Position numbers and translations under genes: made by a program
In this document: positions 25,299-33,078 of the stretch, piece after piece
How the letters are laid out: each line of letters begins with the position of its first letter
Position numbering within the stretch: the first letter of the stretch is position 1
DNA from: Clostridium peptidivorans
Lineage (GTDB): Bacteria > Bacillota > Clostridia > Clostridiales > Clostridiaceae
Assembly: GCF_900205925.1 (NCBI RefSeq)
Contig: NZ_OAOD01000014.1
Coordinates: 24,135-88,134, forward strand
Direction of reading: 5' to 3'
Length of the DNA stretch: 64,000 bases
Notes under the pieces: model-generated
Told to the model about the DNA's origin: nothing
What the model saw: the letters and a program-made list of their open reading frames with translations, nothing else
Database searches by the model: none

Positions 25299-25314
25299 TG
25301 AGCTTCTCTCCTTT

Positions 25315-25560
25315 CTATACTGTTCCAGTTTGATTTCCAAATGCAGATTGTAGCTTTTGTAGGACGTTTTGTTTAGCAGCTACTGAATCCTGCATATAAC
25401 TTTTTAACTCATTGTCATTAACCATATTCATACTTGCATTCATCTTTTTAATTCCTAACATTTCTTGACTTACAAACTCTCTAACTTCTATTGCTTCATG
25501 TGGTGCTAGGTTCATGTTATTCATGTTATTCCCGTTATTCCCGTTATTCATGTTATTCAT
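25315..25560 (-). CDS. Small spore coat-associated protein with Asn/Met-rich start (first cassette)
   Basis: An 81-residue protein starting at ATG 25560, eight bases after GGAGG. Residues 1-17 are a low-complexity repeat of Asn, Met and Gly (MNNMNNGNNGNNMNNMN) encoded by a tandem 9-base DNA motif. The rest reads LAPHEAIEVREFVSQEMLGI and KKMNASMNMVNDNELKSYMQ, homologous to the protein at 24737-24955. It heads the coat cluster; a mother-cell sigma promoter is expected upstream, but I could not identify a convincing one. Confidence 0.72.
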   Translation of the reverse strand: MNNMNNGNNGNNMNNMNLAPHEAIEVREFVSQEMLGIKKMNASMNMVNDNELKSYMQDSVAAKQNVLQKLQSAFGNQTGTV

Positions 25561-25626
25561 CTTAGTCACCTCCTCACTACACTATTTTTTTCTTGTTAAA
25601 TGTATTTATGTGTGGGAAAATAATGA

Positions 25627-25682
25627 AATGCCACCTACAGGTTAAGTGGCATTATCTTTTCACTTACCCTGTAGATGGCATT
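25627..25682 (-). terminator. 22-bp inverted repeat, terminator of aroA-chorismate mutase operon
   Basis: The arms at 25627-25648 and 25661-25682 match at 20 of 22 positions across a 12-base loop. A smaller alternative hairpin (AATGCCAC with GTGGCATT) is nested in the left arm. It lies between the chorismate mutase stop and the coat cluster. The T-run is imperfect, so function as a terminator is probable rather than certain. Confidence 0.65.
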
Positions 25683-25733
25683 ATATTTATCCTTTATATA
25701 AAATTTTAAATTTTTTCTATGGATTCTTCTAAA

Positions 25734-26039
25734 TTAACTTTTATTATCATTCTGCACTTCCATATTATATTCAAAGATTTCCTTTGCCTGAGCCTTTCTG
25801 CTAATAGCCATTACACTTTTTAAAAACTCTGCCTCTGCCATCTTAAATTCTTTATTTTTTAAGTATTTTACATTCTTTTCAATAACCTCATCTTCTCTAC
25901 TTTTATTTAATATAGGTATGTTATTTTCCTTCTTATATTGGGCTACCTTTAAAACAGTCTCCATTCTCTTTTCAAATAACTCTACAAGCTGTTTATCTAT
26001 TTCATCAATTTCATTTCTTAAATTCTGCAAAATATCCAT
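25734..26039 (-). CDS. Chorismate mutase, AroQ class
   Basis: A 101-residue all-helical enzyme converting chorismate to prephenate. It shows the AroQ pattern LRNEIDEIDKQLVELFEKRM, then VLKVAQYKKENNIPILNKSR, REDEVIEK and a closing helix. The catalytic Arg and Lys positions of helix 1 (LRNEID, EKRM) and of the YKKE turn are present. GGAGG precedes the ATG. It follows EPSP synthase by 87 bases on the same strand, so it is part of aromatic amino acid synthesis. Confidence 0.88.
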   Translation of the reverse strand: MDILQNLRNEIDEIDKQLVELFEKRMETVLKVAQYKKENNIPILNKSREDEVIEKNVKYLKNKEFKMAEAEFLKSVMAISRKAQAKEIFEYNMEVQNDNKS

Positions 26040-26126
26040 TGAATTATCCTCCTTTACAGTAATTATAATATACCAATAGCTGCTGCTCTTCTACAACTGC
26101 ACAATTATTAAAACCTACCCCAAACT

Positions 26127-27392
26127 CTACTCATCTATAATGCCCCCTAACATCTTAAAATCTTTCCAAAATTCAGGATAAGATTTTTTAACTACTTCAC
26201 TATTTGTTATTATTATAGGTTCCTCACACTTAATTGAAGCTACTGCCATTGCCATTGCTATTCTATGGTCATTCCAGCTGTCTACAACTCCACCTTTTAA
26301 TGAACTTTTACCTCTTATTATTAATCCATCTTGAGTTTCTTCTATATCTGCTCCTACTTTAGCAAGCTCTGTTTTCATGGCTTTAAGCCTGTCACATTCC
26401 TTTATCCTAACTCTCTCAGCATTTATTATTCTTGTAGTTCCTTCGCTTAATGCTCCAAGTACTGAAAGTATAGGAACAAGATCTGGACATTCTGAAGCGT
26501 CAATTACAATTCCTTTTGTTTGAGACTCACAAGCTTCGACAAAGTCCTTACTTACCTTAACATTTGCTCCCATTTCTTTTACTATATTAAGGATTGCTTT
26601 ATCTCCTTGAAGAGATTTTAAATTTAAGTCCTTACATTTTACATTAGCTCCAAGGATACCTGCAACTATCCAAAAGGCCGCTTGTGAAAAATCTCCTTCT
26701 ACTCTGTAATTCCTGCTTATATAGTTTTGATTTCCTTTGATGTAAAATTCCTTATAATCTTTATTTTCTACTTTAACTCCAAACTTACTCATACAATCTA
26801 TAGTTAAATCTATATATCCCTTAGACTCTAATTCTGTAGTTACCATTATTTTAGAATCCCCTGCTAATAACGGAAGTGCAAACATAAGCCCAGTAATAAA
26901 TTGAGAACTTATATTTCCTTTAACATAAAAGGTACCTGGCTTTAAAATTCCTTTCACCGTTAGAGGCAGCTGTCCATTATTGTTTTTATATTCTATGCCT
27001 TGATCTTTAAACATTTCATAATATACATCTAAGGGTCTTGATACAAGCTTTCCTCTTCCTTCAAAGCTTACCTCTTCTCCTGTGAGTAATGCTATTGGAA
27101 TTAAAAACCTCAAAGTAGAACCGGATTCATTACAATTTATATTGTTCTTTATTAGCTTTAATTGTGATTTGCCTTTAATATTTATACTTTCATCTTTTCT
27201 GTTAATTTCTATTCCAAAGCTCTCCATACCCATTGTGGTAGCCTTAATGTCCTCTGAAAATATAATGTTGTCTATATTACTTATTCCACTGGAAAGTCCA
27301 GCACATATAACAGCCCTATGAGCTAAGCTTTTTGAAGGTGGAATATTTATATCTCCTTTTAAAGGTGATGGTGTAATCTTTATATTTTTCAC
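26127..27392 (-). CDS. aroA: 3-phosphoshikimate 1-carboxyvinyltransferase (EPSP synthase)
   Basis: A 421-residue enzyme of the shikimate pathway that transfers enolpyruvate from PEP to shikimate 3-phosphate. Conserved loops are PPSKSLAHRAVICAGL, NESGSTLRFLIPIA, VSRPLDVYYE, GNISSQFITGLMFALP, ERVRIKECDRLKAM and WNDHRIAMAMAVA. Length is normal. The start is GTG 27392, eight bases after AGGAG. It is linked only to chorismate mutase; the other shikimate genes are elsewhere. The upstream region holds a terminator and a minigene that could form a leader. Confidence 0.93.
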   Translation of the reverse strand: MKNIKITPSPLKGDINIPPSKSLAHRAVICAGLSSGISNIDNIIFSEDIKATTMGMESFGIEINRKDESINIKGKSQLKLIKNNINCNESGSTLRFLIPIALLTGEEVSFEGRGKLVSRPLDVYYEMFKDQGIEYKNNNGQLPLTVKGILKPGTFYVKGNISSQFITGLMFALPLLAGDSKIMVTTELESKGYIDLTIDCMSKFGVKVENKDYKEFYIKGNQNYISRNYRVEGDFSQAAFWIVAGILGANVKCKDLNLKSLQGDKAILNIVKEMGANVKVSKDFVEACESQTKGIVIDASECPDLVPILSVLGALSEGTTRIINAERVRIKECDRLKAMKTELAKVGADIEETQDGLIIRGKSSLKGGVVDSWNDHRIAMAMAVASIKCEEPIIITNSEVVKKSYPEFWKDFKMLGGIIDE

Positions 27393-27484
27393 TATATCAT
27401 CTCCTTTTACTTTTGTATATTTTTAAATAAAGCTATTCATTTTTTCTTTTTCTATTATAGTCATCTAATGATCTTTTTTATAAA

Positions 27485-27514
27485 AAAGAAGACTCTATTC
27501 GATGAGTCTTCTTT
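27485..27514 (-). terminator. Terminator upstream of aroA
   Basis: AAAGAAGACTC pairs perfectly with GAGTCTTCTTT around an eight-base loop, with a run of six T on the minus strand. It ends the transcript started at the promoter near 27694-27721, or conditionally attenuates transcription into aroA. Confidence 0.85.
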
Positions 27515-27601
27515 GAATATCTTTATAATGCATTACAGTATCATTTTATAGTTATAAAAAATTTATTTCTCGTGTATCAATTAACTCATTAGAATTATAC
27601 C

Positions 27602-27640
27602 TTATAGATTTGTCATTCCTCTTTTAATAAGGTTCTCCAT
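27602..27640 (-). CDS. 12-codon minigene
   Basis: ATG 27640 is preceded at seven bases by GGAGGA, an optimal site. The frame reads MENLIKRGMTNL and stops with TAA. No aromatic codons are present, so classical aromatic attenuation is not supported. It may be a leader peptide, a truncated gene start or a small functional peptide. Confidence 0.4.
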   Translation of the reverse strand: MENLIKRGMTNL

Positions 27641-27687
27641 GAGTTCTTCCTCCAAGTAATCATATTTATAATTTCATTTTGTTATCG

Positions 27688-27721
27688 TGTTAAATTATAC
27701 CACTATTTAACATCATGTCAA
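27688..27721 (-). promoter_or_regulatory. Strong sigma-A promoter with overlapping inverted repeat
   Basis: TTGACA (27721-27716) and TATAAT (27699-27694) are consensus boxes 16 bases apart on the minus strand. TGTTAAAT (27688-27695) and ATTTAACA (27705-27712) form an eight-base perfect inverted repeat that covers the -10 box and spacer, as an operator would. Confidence 0.75.
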
Positions 27722-27747
27722 TTCCTATAAATGCAAAAATAAAAAAA

Positions 27748-27768
27748 TTCCGCAGCAAAACCACGGAA
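27748..27768 (-). terminator. rRNA-operon-type terminator after the 5S remnant
   Basis: On the minus strand TTCCG and CGGAA bracket a short loop and are followed by seven T. It lies eight bases after the 5S remnant, where an rrn terminator would be, and now terminates the permease operon. Confidence 0.7.
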
Positions 27769-27776
27769 CTTTTTAT

Positions 27777-27840
27777 CTGGCAGCGCCTACTCTCCAACCG
27801 GTTCTCCCGGGCAGTACCATCGGCGCTTTGAAGCTTAACC
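27777..27840 (-). pseudogene. 3' remnant of a 5S rRNA gene
   Basis: On the minus strand the sequence GTTAAGCTTCAAAGCGCCGA, then TGGTACTGCCCGGGAGAACC and GGAGAGTAGGCGCTGCCAG, reproduces the 3' half of clostridial 5S rRNA. The 5' half (with the GATAGCGAAGAGG-type region) is missing, and the expected GTAGGTCGCTG has lost one base. The permease gene end lies directly at the broken side. No 16S or 23S sequence is visible nearby. Confidence 0.85.
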
Positions 27841-27855
27841 TTATCTTATTTATTT

Positions 27856-29190
27856 TTATCCAGCAAGCATTGGTCCAATAAATGCCCAAACCATGACCCA
27901 AATCCAAAGCGCAGCAGCTCCAATCCAGGCTGCTTTTAATACTGTTTTTGTATTATTACAGCGTGCTATACCTAGCTGACCTGCAAGGTTTGCTGTTGGG
28001 TATAAGGAACCTGTAATTCTTGTAGCTGCAAGTATTGCAGTAGCCCATATTTGCATTGGTAAACCAACTGAATTAACTAAATCTATAAACATTTTGTGTA
28101 CTATTGTAATTTCAGCAACTGCAGCTGCTTCTATACCAAATCCTCCAACTATAGAAGCAATGATTAATACTGCTGCTTTTCCCCCACCTGAAACCAATCC
28201 TGTTAAAAGCTTACCTAATGCATCAAATCCTCCACCAAGATTTATCATGCTAAACATTACTTCAAAGAAGATAAACACAAAGAACATATTTGTCATCTTT
28301 GATGCACCTTCGACAAATGTATCAATTGCAGAGTCAAGTTCAAGTCTGCTGCTAATGGTAAGTACTGCAGACAAGATTAACATTACAATAATAGCATAAT
28401 TTGTACCTTGTTTTGTAATTACACCATAACCAACTAAAACAGCAAATACTATTAAAAATAATATTGTTGTACGTTTTTGCTCTGTACTTATAACCATTTT
28501 ATTAATATCGATCATGTCATCAGTTATCTCATATACTTCAACGCCCTTTAGCTTCTTTTGAATTTTAGTTGCTGCAAAAACTGTAGCACCAATCCATACG
28601 ATACTAAATGGAATAACAGCCCATAGCATTAATTTACCATAGGAAAGTCCTGTAATACCCATAGTTGCAATAGTAACACCAGTTAACGGTCCCATGATTA
28701 GTCCAACTTCTCCAGCAACCTTTAATAAAGTACATACAGTACTTGGTGTTAGTCCTACTGCTGCTACAACAGGAATAATAACAGGAGCAATAATTGCATT
28801 GCCGCCAGCTAATGTTCCAAGTAATCCGCATATAACAATAGAACTAATTATAACTGCTGCCATGCCTTTTTTTTCAGTATTTACTCCAATTCCCTTTACA
28901 ATCCAGTATACAAGTGTTTGGCTTACCTTTGTTTTATTCATCAAGTAGCCAAGCCCACTTCCAAACATGATTATAATTCCTATTATTGCCAAGAAGGATC
29001 CTAGTGAGGTAGCAAAAATTCCAGCTAAAGCTTTAAGTCCCTGTCCTGTTAAAATTGCAGATACAATTACACCTACAATTAAACCCGATAAATTTGATTT
29101 ATTTCTAAAAACCATTATTAAGTAGGCCAGTAGCGGTAGTAGTGCTAGTAATGATGGCCCTGAAATCAAAGCATATTTCCCTAATTCCAT
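27856..29190 (-). CDS. GntP/IT-superfamily permease, likely for the D-aminoacylase substrate
   Basis: A 444-residue membrane protein with about twelve segments and an ion-transporter-superfamily look: two halves with re-entrant Gly-rich motifs (GTLAGGNAIIAPVIIPVVAA, VGLIMGPLTGVTIATMG in the first; SIVGGFGIEAAAVAEITIV and TRITGSLYPTANLAGQLG in the second). I cannot assign the exact family; gluconate (GntP) and related sodium-coupled carboxylate permeases are nearest by style. GGGGGG precedes the ATG. It follows the N-acyl-D-amino-acid deacylase gene by 19 bases and probably imports its substrate. Confidence 0.7.
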   Translation of the reverse strand: MELGKYALISGPSLLALLPLLAYLIMVFRNKSNLSGLIVGVIVSAILTGQGLKALAGIFATSLGSFLAIIGIIIMFGSGLGYLMNKTKVSQTLVYWIVKGIGVNTEKKGMAAVIISSIVICGLLGTLAGGNAIIAPVIIPVVAAVGLTPSTVCTLLKVAGEVGLIMGPLTGVTIATMGITGLSYGKLMLWAVIPFSIVWIGATVFAATKIQKKLKGVEVYEITDDMIDINKMVISTEQKRTTILFLIVFAVLVGYGVITKQGTNYAIIVMLILSAVLTISSRLELDSAIDTFVEGASKMTNMFFVFIFFEVMFSMINLGGGFDALGKLLTGLVSGGGKAAVLIIASIVGGFGIEAAAVAEITIVHKMFIDLVNSVGLPMQIWATAILAATRITGSLYPTANLAGQLGIARCNNTKTVLKAAWIGAAALWIWVMVWAFIGPMLAG

Positions 29191-29209
29191 TTCTTTTCCC
29201 CCTATAATT

Positions 29210-30790
29210 TTAATTATCTTTTAATAATATCTTACCTTTTTTATTTGAAGTTTTTACACCGTTAAGAATTGCAGGGCTGCCAGCTACAAAAACATGATTA
29301 ATACCTATAGGTCTTACAGGAGAATGTATAAATGTAGACATATCTTTTACTTCATTAAAATCAAACACAGTTATATCTGCTATATTGTTAACCCTTAGCA
29401 CTCCACGATCAGTTAATCCAATAATACTAGCAGGAAGTCCCGTAATTTTATATACGGCATCTTCTAATGGCATTAAGTTATTTTCACGAATCATCTGTAA
29501 AAACCTTGGGAATGTACCAAAACTTCTAGGGTGTGGATTATAGCTTAAATCATAGCTAAAGTTATATCCATCGCTTCCTACAGCTATATCCATTTCCTTC
29601 ATAATGTTAAGAACATCCTGTAAGCTAAGTGAATAATATATTGCCGATGTTTCACCGCTGCATTTAAGTAAAACTTCAATTGCTGCTTCTTCTGGTGATA
29701 AATTAAAAATCTTTGCAATTTCTTCAATGTTTTTTCCATCAAATTCGGGAATATGTCCATGTGTAGAAGAAATTCCTACTTTACTTGCCCCCCCTCGTCG
29801 TTCCATTTCAGCTTTAATATCTGAAAGCAATCTAGAATCTTTTGTTTTAAGTCTTTCTAGCATCTTTGAATTACCACCATCCTGAGCCCAACCAGGAACA
29901 AGCGCAGAAAGTCCTGTAGATGTTGCCTCATAAGGGTATTGATCGCAGGTAATAGTACATCCCCTTTGACGTGCTGCTTTAATATTATTAAGAAGCTTCT
30001 CTGAATTACCCCATTGCATCTTTCCAATAAGCTTTAGGTGAGAAATATGCAAATGAACACCTGTACTTTCTGCTATCTTGATCATTTCGTCAACAGCTTC
30101 AAACACTAAATTGCTTTCATTACGCAAATGTACAGTAAGTATTCCATGGTTTTCCTTTATTACCTTTGAAAGCTCTATAAACTCATCTAATTTTCCATAG
30201 CTGCTTGGTGGATAAATTAGCCCTAGAGACATACCATATGCTCCATTTTTTAATTCTTCATCTAAAATATTCTTCATTTTATCAAGCTCTTCTTGTGTAG
30301 CTTCCCTATCCTCAAAGCCTACTACTAAGCCTCTAAGTGTACCATGTCCAATCAACATACCACTGTTAATTGAAAGCTTATTTTTATTTGCAATTTCTAT
30401 ATATTCCTTCATGCTGTCTACTTTTAAAGATGTATCTTCAGGGCTTATCTCAATTGTCCTTGAAAAAAATTCTCTAATTTCTTTTCTTTTGGATTCATTT
30501 GATGGAATTAAAGAAATGCCGCAATTCCCTGTAATTTCTAATGTAACTCCTTGATGCAACATGCTTTCTGCTTCTTTTGAATTAAGAGAACATGCATCCG
30601 AGTGGGTATGAAGGTCTATAAATCCTGGTGCAATAACCTTTCCTTTACAGTCAATTATTTCATTACCTGTAACATTTTCATCATCGGTAATTTCTGCAAT
30701 TCTATCGCCTTTAATGCAAATGGTGGCCTTATAGGGAATTTTCCTTGTGCCGTCTACTATAAGTCCATCTTTTAAAACAAAATCATACAT
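29210..30790 (-). CDS. N-acyl-D-amino-acid deacylase (D-aminoacylase), amidohydrolase superfamily
   Basis: A 526-residue zinc hydrolase that would release D-amino acids from N-acyl derivatives. Motifs include VIAPGFIDLHTHSDA (metal-binding HxH), QGVTLEITGNCGISL (the conserved Cys ligand), LIYPPSSYG, HLRNES, LHISHLKL and IAVGSDGYN (Asp of the active site). The start is ATG 30790 (MYDFVLKDGLIVDG) behind GGGGGTG; the TTG start would begin upstream of that site. It heads a two-gene operon with the permease. D-amino acid substrates could come from peptidoglycan or peptides. Confidence 0.87.
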   Translation of the reverse strand: MYDFVLKDGLIVDGTRKIPYKATICIKGDRIAEITDDENVTGNEIIDCKGKVIAPGFIDLHTHSDACSLNSKEAESMLHQGVTLEITGNCGISLIPSNESKRKEIREFFSRTIEISPEDTSLKVDSMKEYIEIANKNKLSINSGMLIGHGTLRGLVVGFEDREATQEELDKMKNILDEELKNGAYGMSLGLIYPPSSYGKLDEFIELSKVIKENHGILTVHLRNESNLVFEAVDEMIKIAESTGVHLHISHLKLIGKMQWGNSEKLLNNIKAARQRGCTITCDQYPYEATSTGLSALVPGWAQDGGNSKMLERLKTKDSRLLSDIKAEMERRGGASKVGISSTHGHIPEFDGKNIEEIAKIFNLSPEEAAIEVLLKCSGETSAIYYSLSLQDVLNIMKEMDIAVGSDGYNFSYDLSYNPHPRSFGTFPRFLQMIRENNLMPLEDAVYKITGLPASIIGLTDRGVLRVNNIADITVFDFNEVKDMSTFIHSPVRPIGINHVFVAGSPAILNGVKTSNKKGKILLKDN

Positions 30791-30950
30791 AACTGACACC
30801 CCCAAATATTATTTGTAAAGCCTCTTTCATATTATTAATGAAAGATCTTATATGACTCATGTTAAGTATTAAAGAACATCTCTGTGCTACTTTGTGGGTT
30901 ATAGTAATATATGAAATTTATTTGTCTTTTATTACGTTTAATGCACATGA

Positions 30951-30982
30951 AAAAGAGCTTCCCAAAAATAAGAAGCTCTTTT
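30951..30982. terminator. Bidirectional terminator
   Basis: AAAAGAGCTTC pairs with GAAGCTCTTTT around a ten-base loop, with T on both outer sides. It overlaps the stop of the YhhN-like gene and would end it. Confidence 0.75.
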
Positions 30983-31706
30983 ATTTGACTAATTTTTTAT
31001 TATATCCGCTTAAGACCAATAAAACCTGTGATGGCAGATAAAAGATCCATATCAATATAGATAATTTTTTTGAAATAATTGATAACGCAACATTTATATC
31101 ACAAAGTAAGAACAAAGTAATGCCAACTGCAATTAAGTACCTACTGCCCATTGGATAAAAAGTTCCCTTAAGAGTTTTCCAACCTGTATAAACACTATAA
31201 AGTAAAATAGCTGCATAGAAAGCTCCTATAATCACAGTAATCTTTTTTATACCGCCATAAGCTAAATCTTCTATTGATAACTTACTTATAAAAAATATAG
31301 CTATTAATATAATAAACATCATAGTAACTACTAAAAAACTTAAATCACTTTTTCCCCCTATAGCTCTCCTATGACGTATTATGTAAGTTATTTGTACTAC
31401 ACAAAATATCATTATACCTAATGTATTTAAATTTAAAATTATCATGCACAGATCGGCTAGTGCAGTAAAAAGAAATGCCAATCTTAAAAGCATAGTATCC
31501 TTTTTATCATGTCCGTTGTTCCCTATTAAAATAGCCAAAAACAAACATAGTAGTATTCCAAAATACTTTAACATTGATGAGTACACTGTTTTAAAATTAT
31601 TGGTGTAATCAATATAAATAAACGCACAATATATAATTAACTCAACAAAAACCACAAACTTTACCATTATCATCTTAATATGATTTTTTATAATAATCAC
31701 TTCCAA
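30981..31706 (-). CDS. YhhN-like (lysoplasmalogenase family) membrane protein
   Basis: A 241-residue protein with about eight membrane segments. The arrangement of acidic residues in membrane segments (LFTALADLCMIILN, ITLFLLCDINVALS) and the closing YLPSQVLLVLSGY fit the YhhN/TMEM86 family, members of which cleave the vinyl ether of lysoplasmalogens; clostridia make plasmalogens, so the role fits. The frame start is a TTG without a clear ribosome binding site; translation may begin at the ATG 31673 instead. Family assignment is moderate. Confidence 0.55.
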   Translation of the reverse strand: MEVIIIKNHIKMIMVKFVVFVELIIYCAFIYIDYTNNFKTVYSSMLKYFGILLCLFLAILIGNNGHDKKDTMLLRLAFLFTALADLCMIILNLNTLGIMIFCVVQITYIIRHRRAIGGKSDLSFLVVTMMFIILIAIFFISKLSIEDLAYGGIKKITVIIGAFYAAILLYSVYTGWKTLKGTFYPMGSRYLIAVGITLFLLCDINVALSIISKKLSILIWIFYLPSQVLLVLSGYNKKLVK

Positions 31707-31806
31707 AATATAATATTTTTCTTATATTATATTTTGCTAAATTATAAGCTTAAATATTATGCTAAACTGTAATAATATATTAAATTTTTTATTAATTCAT
31801 AAAAAA

Positions 31807-31860
31807 TACACCTCCAAATGTTAAATATGATTATGTCATATGCCTAGCATTTGGGGTGCA
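31807..31860 (-). terminator. Terminator after the cation efflux gene
   Basis: A long imperfect stem (CACC-CCAAATG with CATTTG-GAGGTG, inner ATATGA with TCATAT) is followed by six T on the minus strand. Confidence 0.7.
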
Positions 31861-31907
31861 CTTCAAAAACATTTTATTTTTCAAATTTTACTAAGTATTT
31901 ATAAATG

Positions 31908-32780
31908 TTATCTCACTTCATAGTAAGGCTCTAAATGCAGTATAACTTGAGAATTTTCCCCAAGCTCTTCCTTTACTCTATTTTCAATATTAGTAGCAAG
32001 AGTATGTGAATCTTCAACACTCATATAGGCATCTACCATTATGTGAAGATCTATATAAATTTCGTCCTCTGCCCCCCTGCTCCTTATTTTATGTGCATCT
32101 TTAACCTCTTCAAATTCAAGAGCTATATTCTTTATCTTTTCTGGATTTATAACCGCTTTATCTACTAGAACTCCACTGGTATCAACAAATATTTCATAGG
32201 CAGCATGGAATATAAAGCCTCCTACCACTAGCGAAGCTATAGGATCAATTATTGGAGGTAACCCAAGCTTAATACCTATAAGAGTTATTATAACACCAAT
32301 AGAAACATACACATCTGATTTTGTATGCAGTGAATCAGAAATAAGAATCTGACTGCTAAGTTTTTTGCCTTCCCTATATTCAACCTTGCTTACAAATATA
32401 TTCACCAAAAGAGTTATAAATAAAGCAATTATACCTTCTAGAGTTATATTTGGTGTAACTGGATTGTTAAATTTCTGGAACGCTTTAGTAATTACATTTA
32501 CTCCAACTATAGTGAGCATGCCCCCGATAAAAAGACCTGCAAGAGTTTCAAACTTTCCATGTCCATAGGGGTGATCTTCATCCACAGGCTTTGAAGCAAA
32601 CCAAATGCCTACTAATCCCACAATATTAGAGGCACCATCAGAAAGAGAATGGAATCCATCAGCAGTTAAACTTGCACTTTTAGCAATAGATCCAATTACA
32701 ATTTTAAGTACAGCAACAAAAACATTTGCAAACAATATAATAAGTAATACATTCTTGACCTTTTTTATATTATTATTCAT
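31908..32780 (-). CDS. Cation diffusion facilitator family transporter
   Basis: A 290-residue proton-coupled exporter of divalent metals (Zn, Fe, Mn or Co). Segment 2 carries LTADGFHSLSDGASN and segment 5 the matching SDSLHTKSDV, giving the HxxxD/D-type transport site; DEDHPYGHGKFE is the conserved cytosolic loop. The C-terminal 80 residues form the dimerising cytosolic domain (KAVINPEKIKNIALEFEEVK, IYIDLHIMVDAYM). AAAGGAG precedes the ATG. Upstream lie two dyads that may bind a metal regulator. The metal is not determinable by sequence alone. Confidence 0.92.
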   Translation of the reverse strand: MNNNIKKVKNVLLIILFANVFVAVLKIVIGSIAKSASLTADGFHSLSDGASNIVGLVGIWFASKPVDEDHPYGHGKFETLAGLFIGGMLTIVGVNVITKAFQKFNNPVTPNITLEGIIALFITLLVNIFVSKVEYREGKKLSSQILISDSLHTKSDVYVSIGVIITLIGIKLGLPPIIDPIASLVVGGFIFHAAYEIFVDTSGVLVDKAVINPEKIKNIALEFEEVKDAHKIRSRGAEDEIYIDLHIMVDAYMSVEDSHTLATNIENRVKEELGENSQVILHLEPYYEVR

Positions 32781-32860
32781 AATAGTGCTCCTTTTAAAAA
32801 TTAATATTATTTATTTTAATTTAATAAATAAAAGCAAATTTAAATTATTCAATATCGCTA

Positions 32861-32978
32861 TAATATTATCAGTTGATAATATTATTTTAATTCCACAATA
32901 GGTATTATATGCTAATGCATATGAATTTGCCACTATTTTTATGAACTGATTTTAAGTATCAATTGATAACGATAATCT
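32861..32978. promoter_or_regulatory. Dyad motifs upstream of the cation efflux gene, possible metalloregulator sites
   Basis: A perfect 11+11 palindrome with two central bases lies at 32861-32884 and a 12-bp one (TATCAATTGATA) at 32957-32968. Both contain TATCA-N2-TGATA. The latter runs into GATAACGATAATC, which resembles part of a Fur/Zur-type box. They lie 80-200 bases before the start codon. Confidence 0.45.
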
Positions 32979-33055
32979 GATTTAGTTATTAGATATTCCC
33001 ACATGATAACTTCAAATACTGTATTTTTTTAGTCTTAACTTTAAAACGTAAAAAA

Positions 33056-33077
33056 GCCAATATCCTAAGATATTGAC
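33056..33077 (-). terminator. Terminator after the YgjP-like metallopeptidase gene
   Basis: GTCAATATC and GATATTGGC pair around a four-base loop and are followed by six T on the minus strand, adjacent to the stop codon. Confidence 0.85.
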
Positions 33078-33078
33078 T

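Larger units (their letters stand above)
27393..27855. other. 463-bp region with minigene, regulated promoter and 5S rRNA remnant
   Basis: Despite lacking a long gene, this gap contains, in minus-strand order, the 5S rRNA 3' remnant, its terminator, a strong promoter with an operator-like dyad, a 12-codon open frame with a good ribosome binding site and a second terminator before aroA. Each is listed separately. Confidence 0.7.

Noticed and set aside
27393..27721. T-box or aromatic leader-peptide attenuator before aroA
   Set aside because: No T-box AGGGTGG-type sequence is present, and the minigene has no Phe, Tyr or Trp codons.
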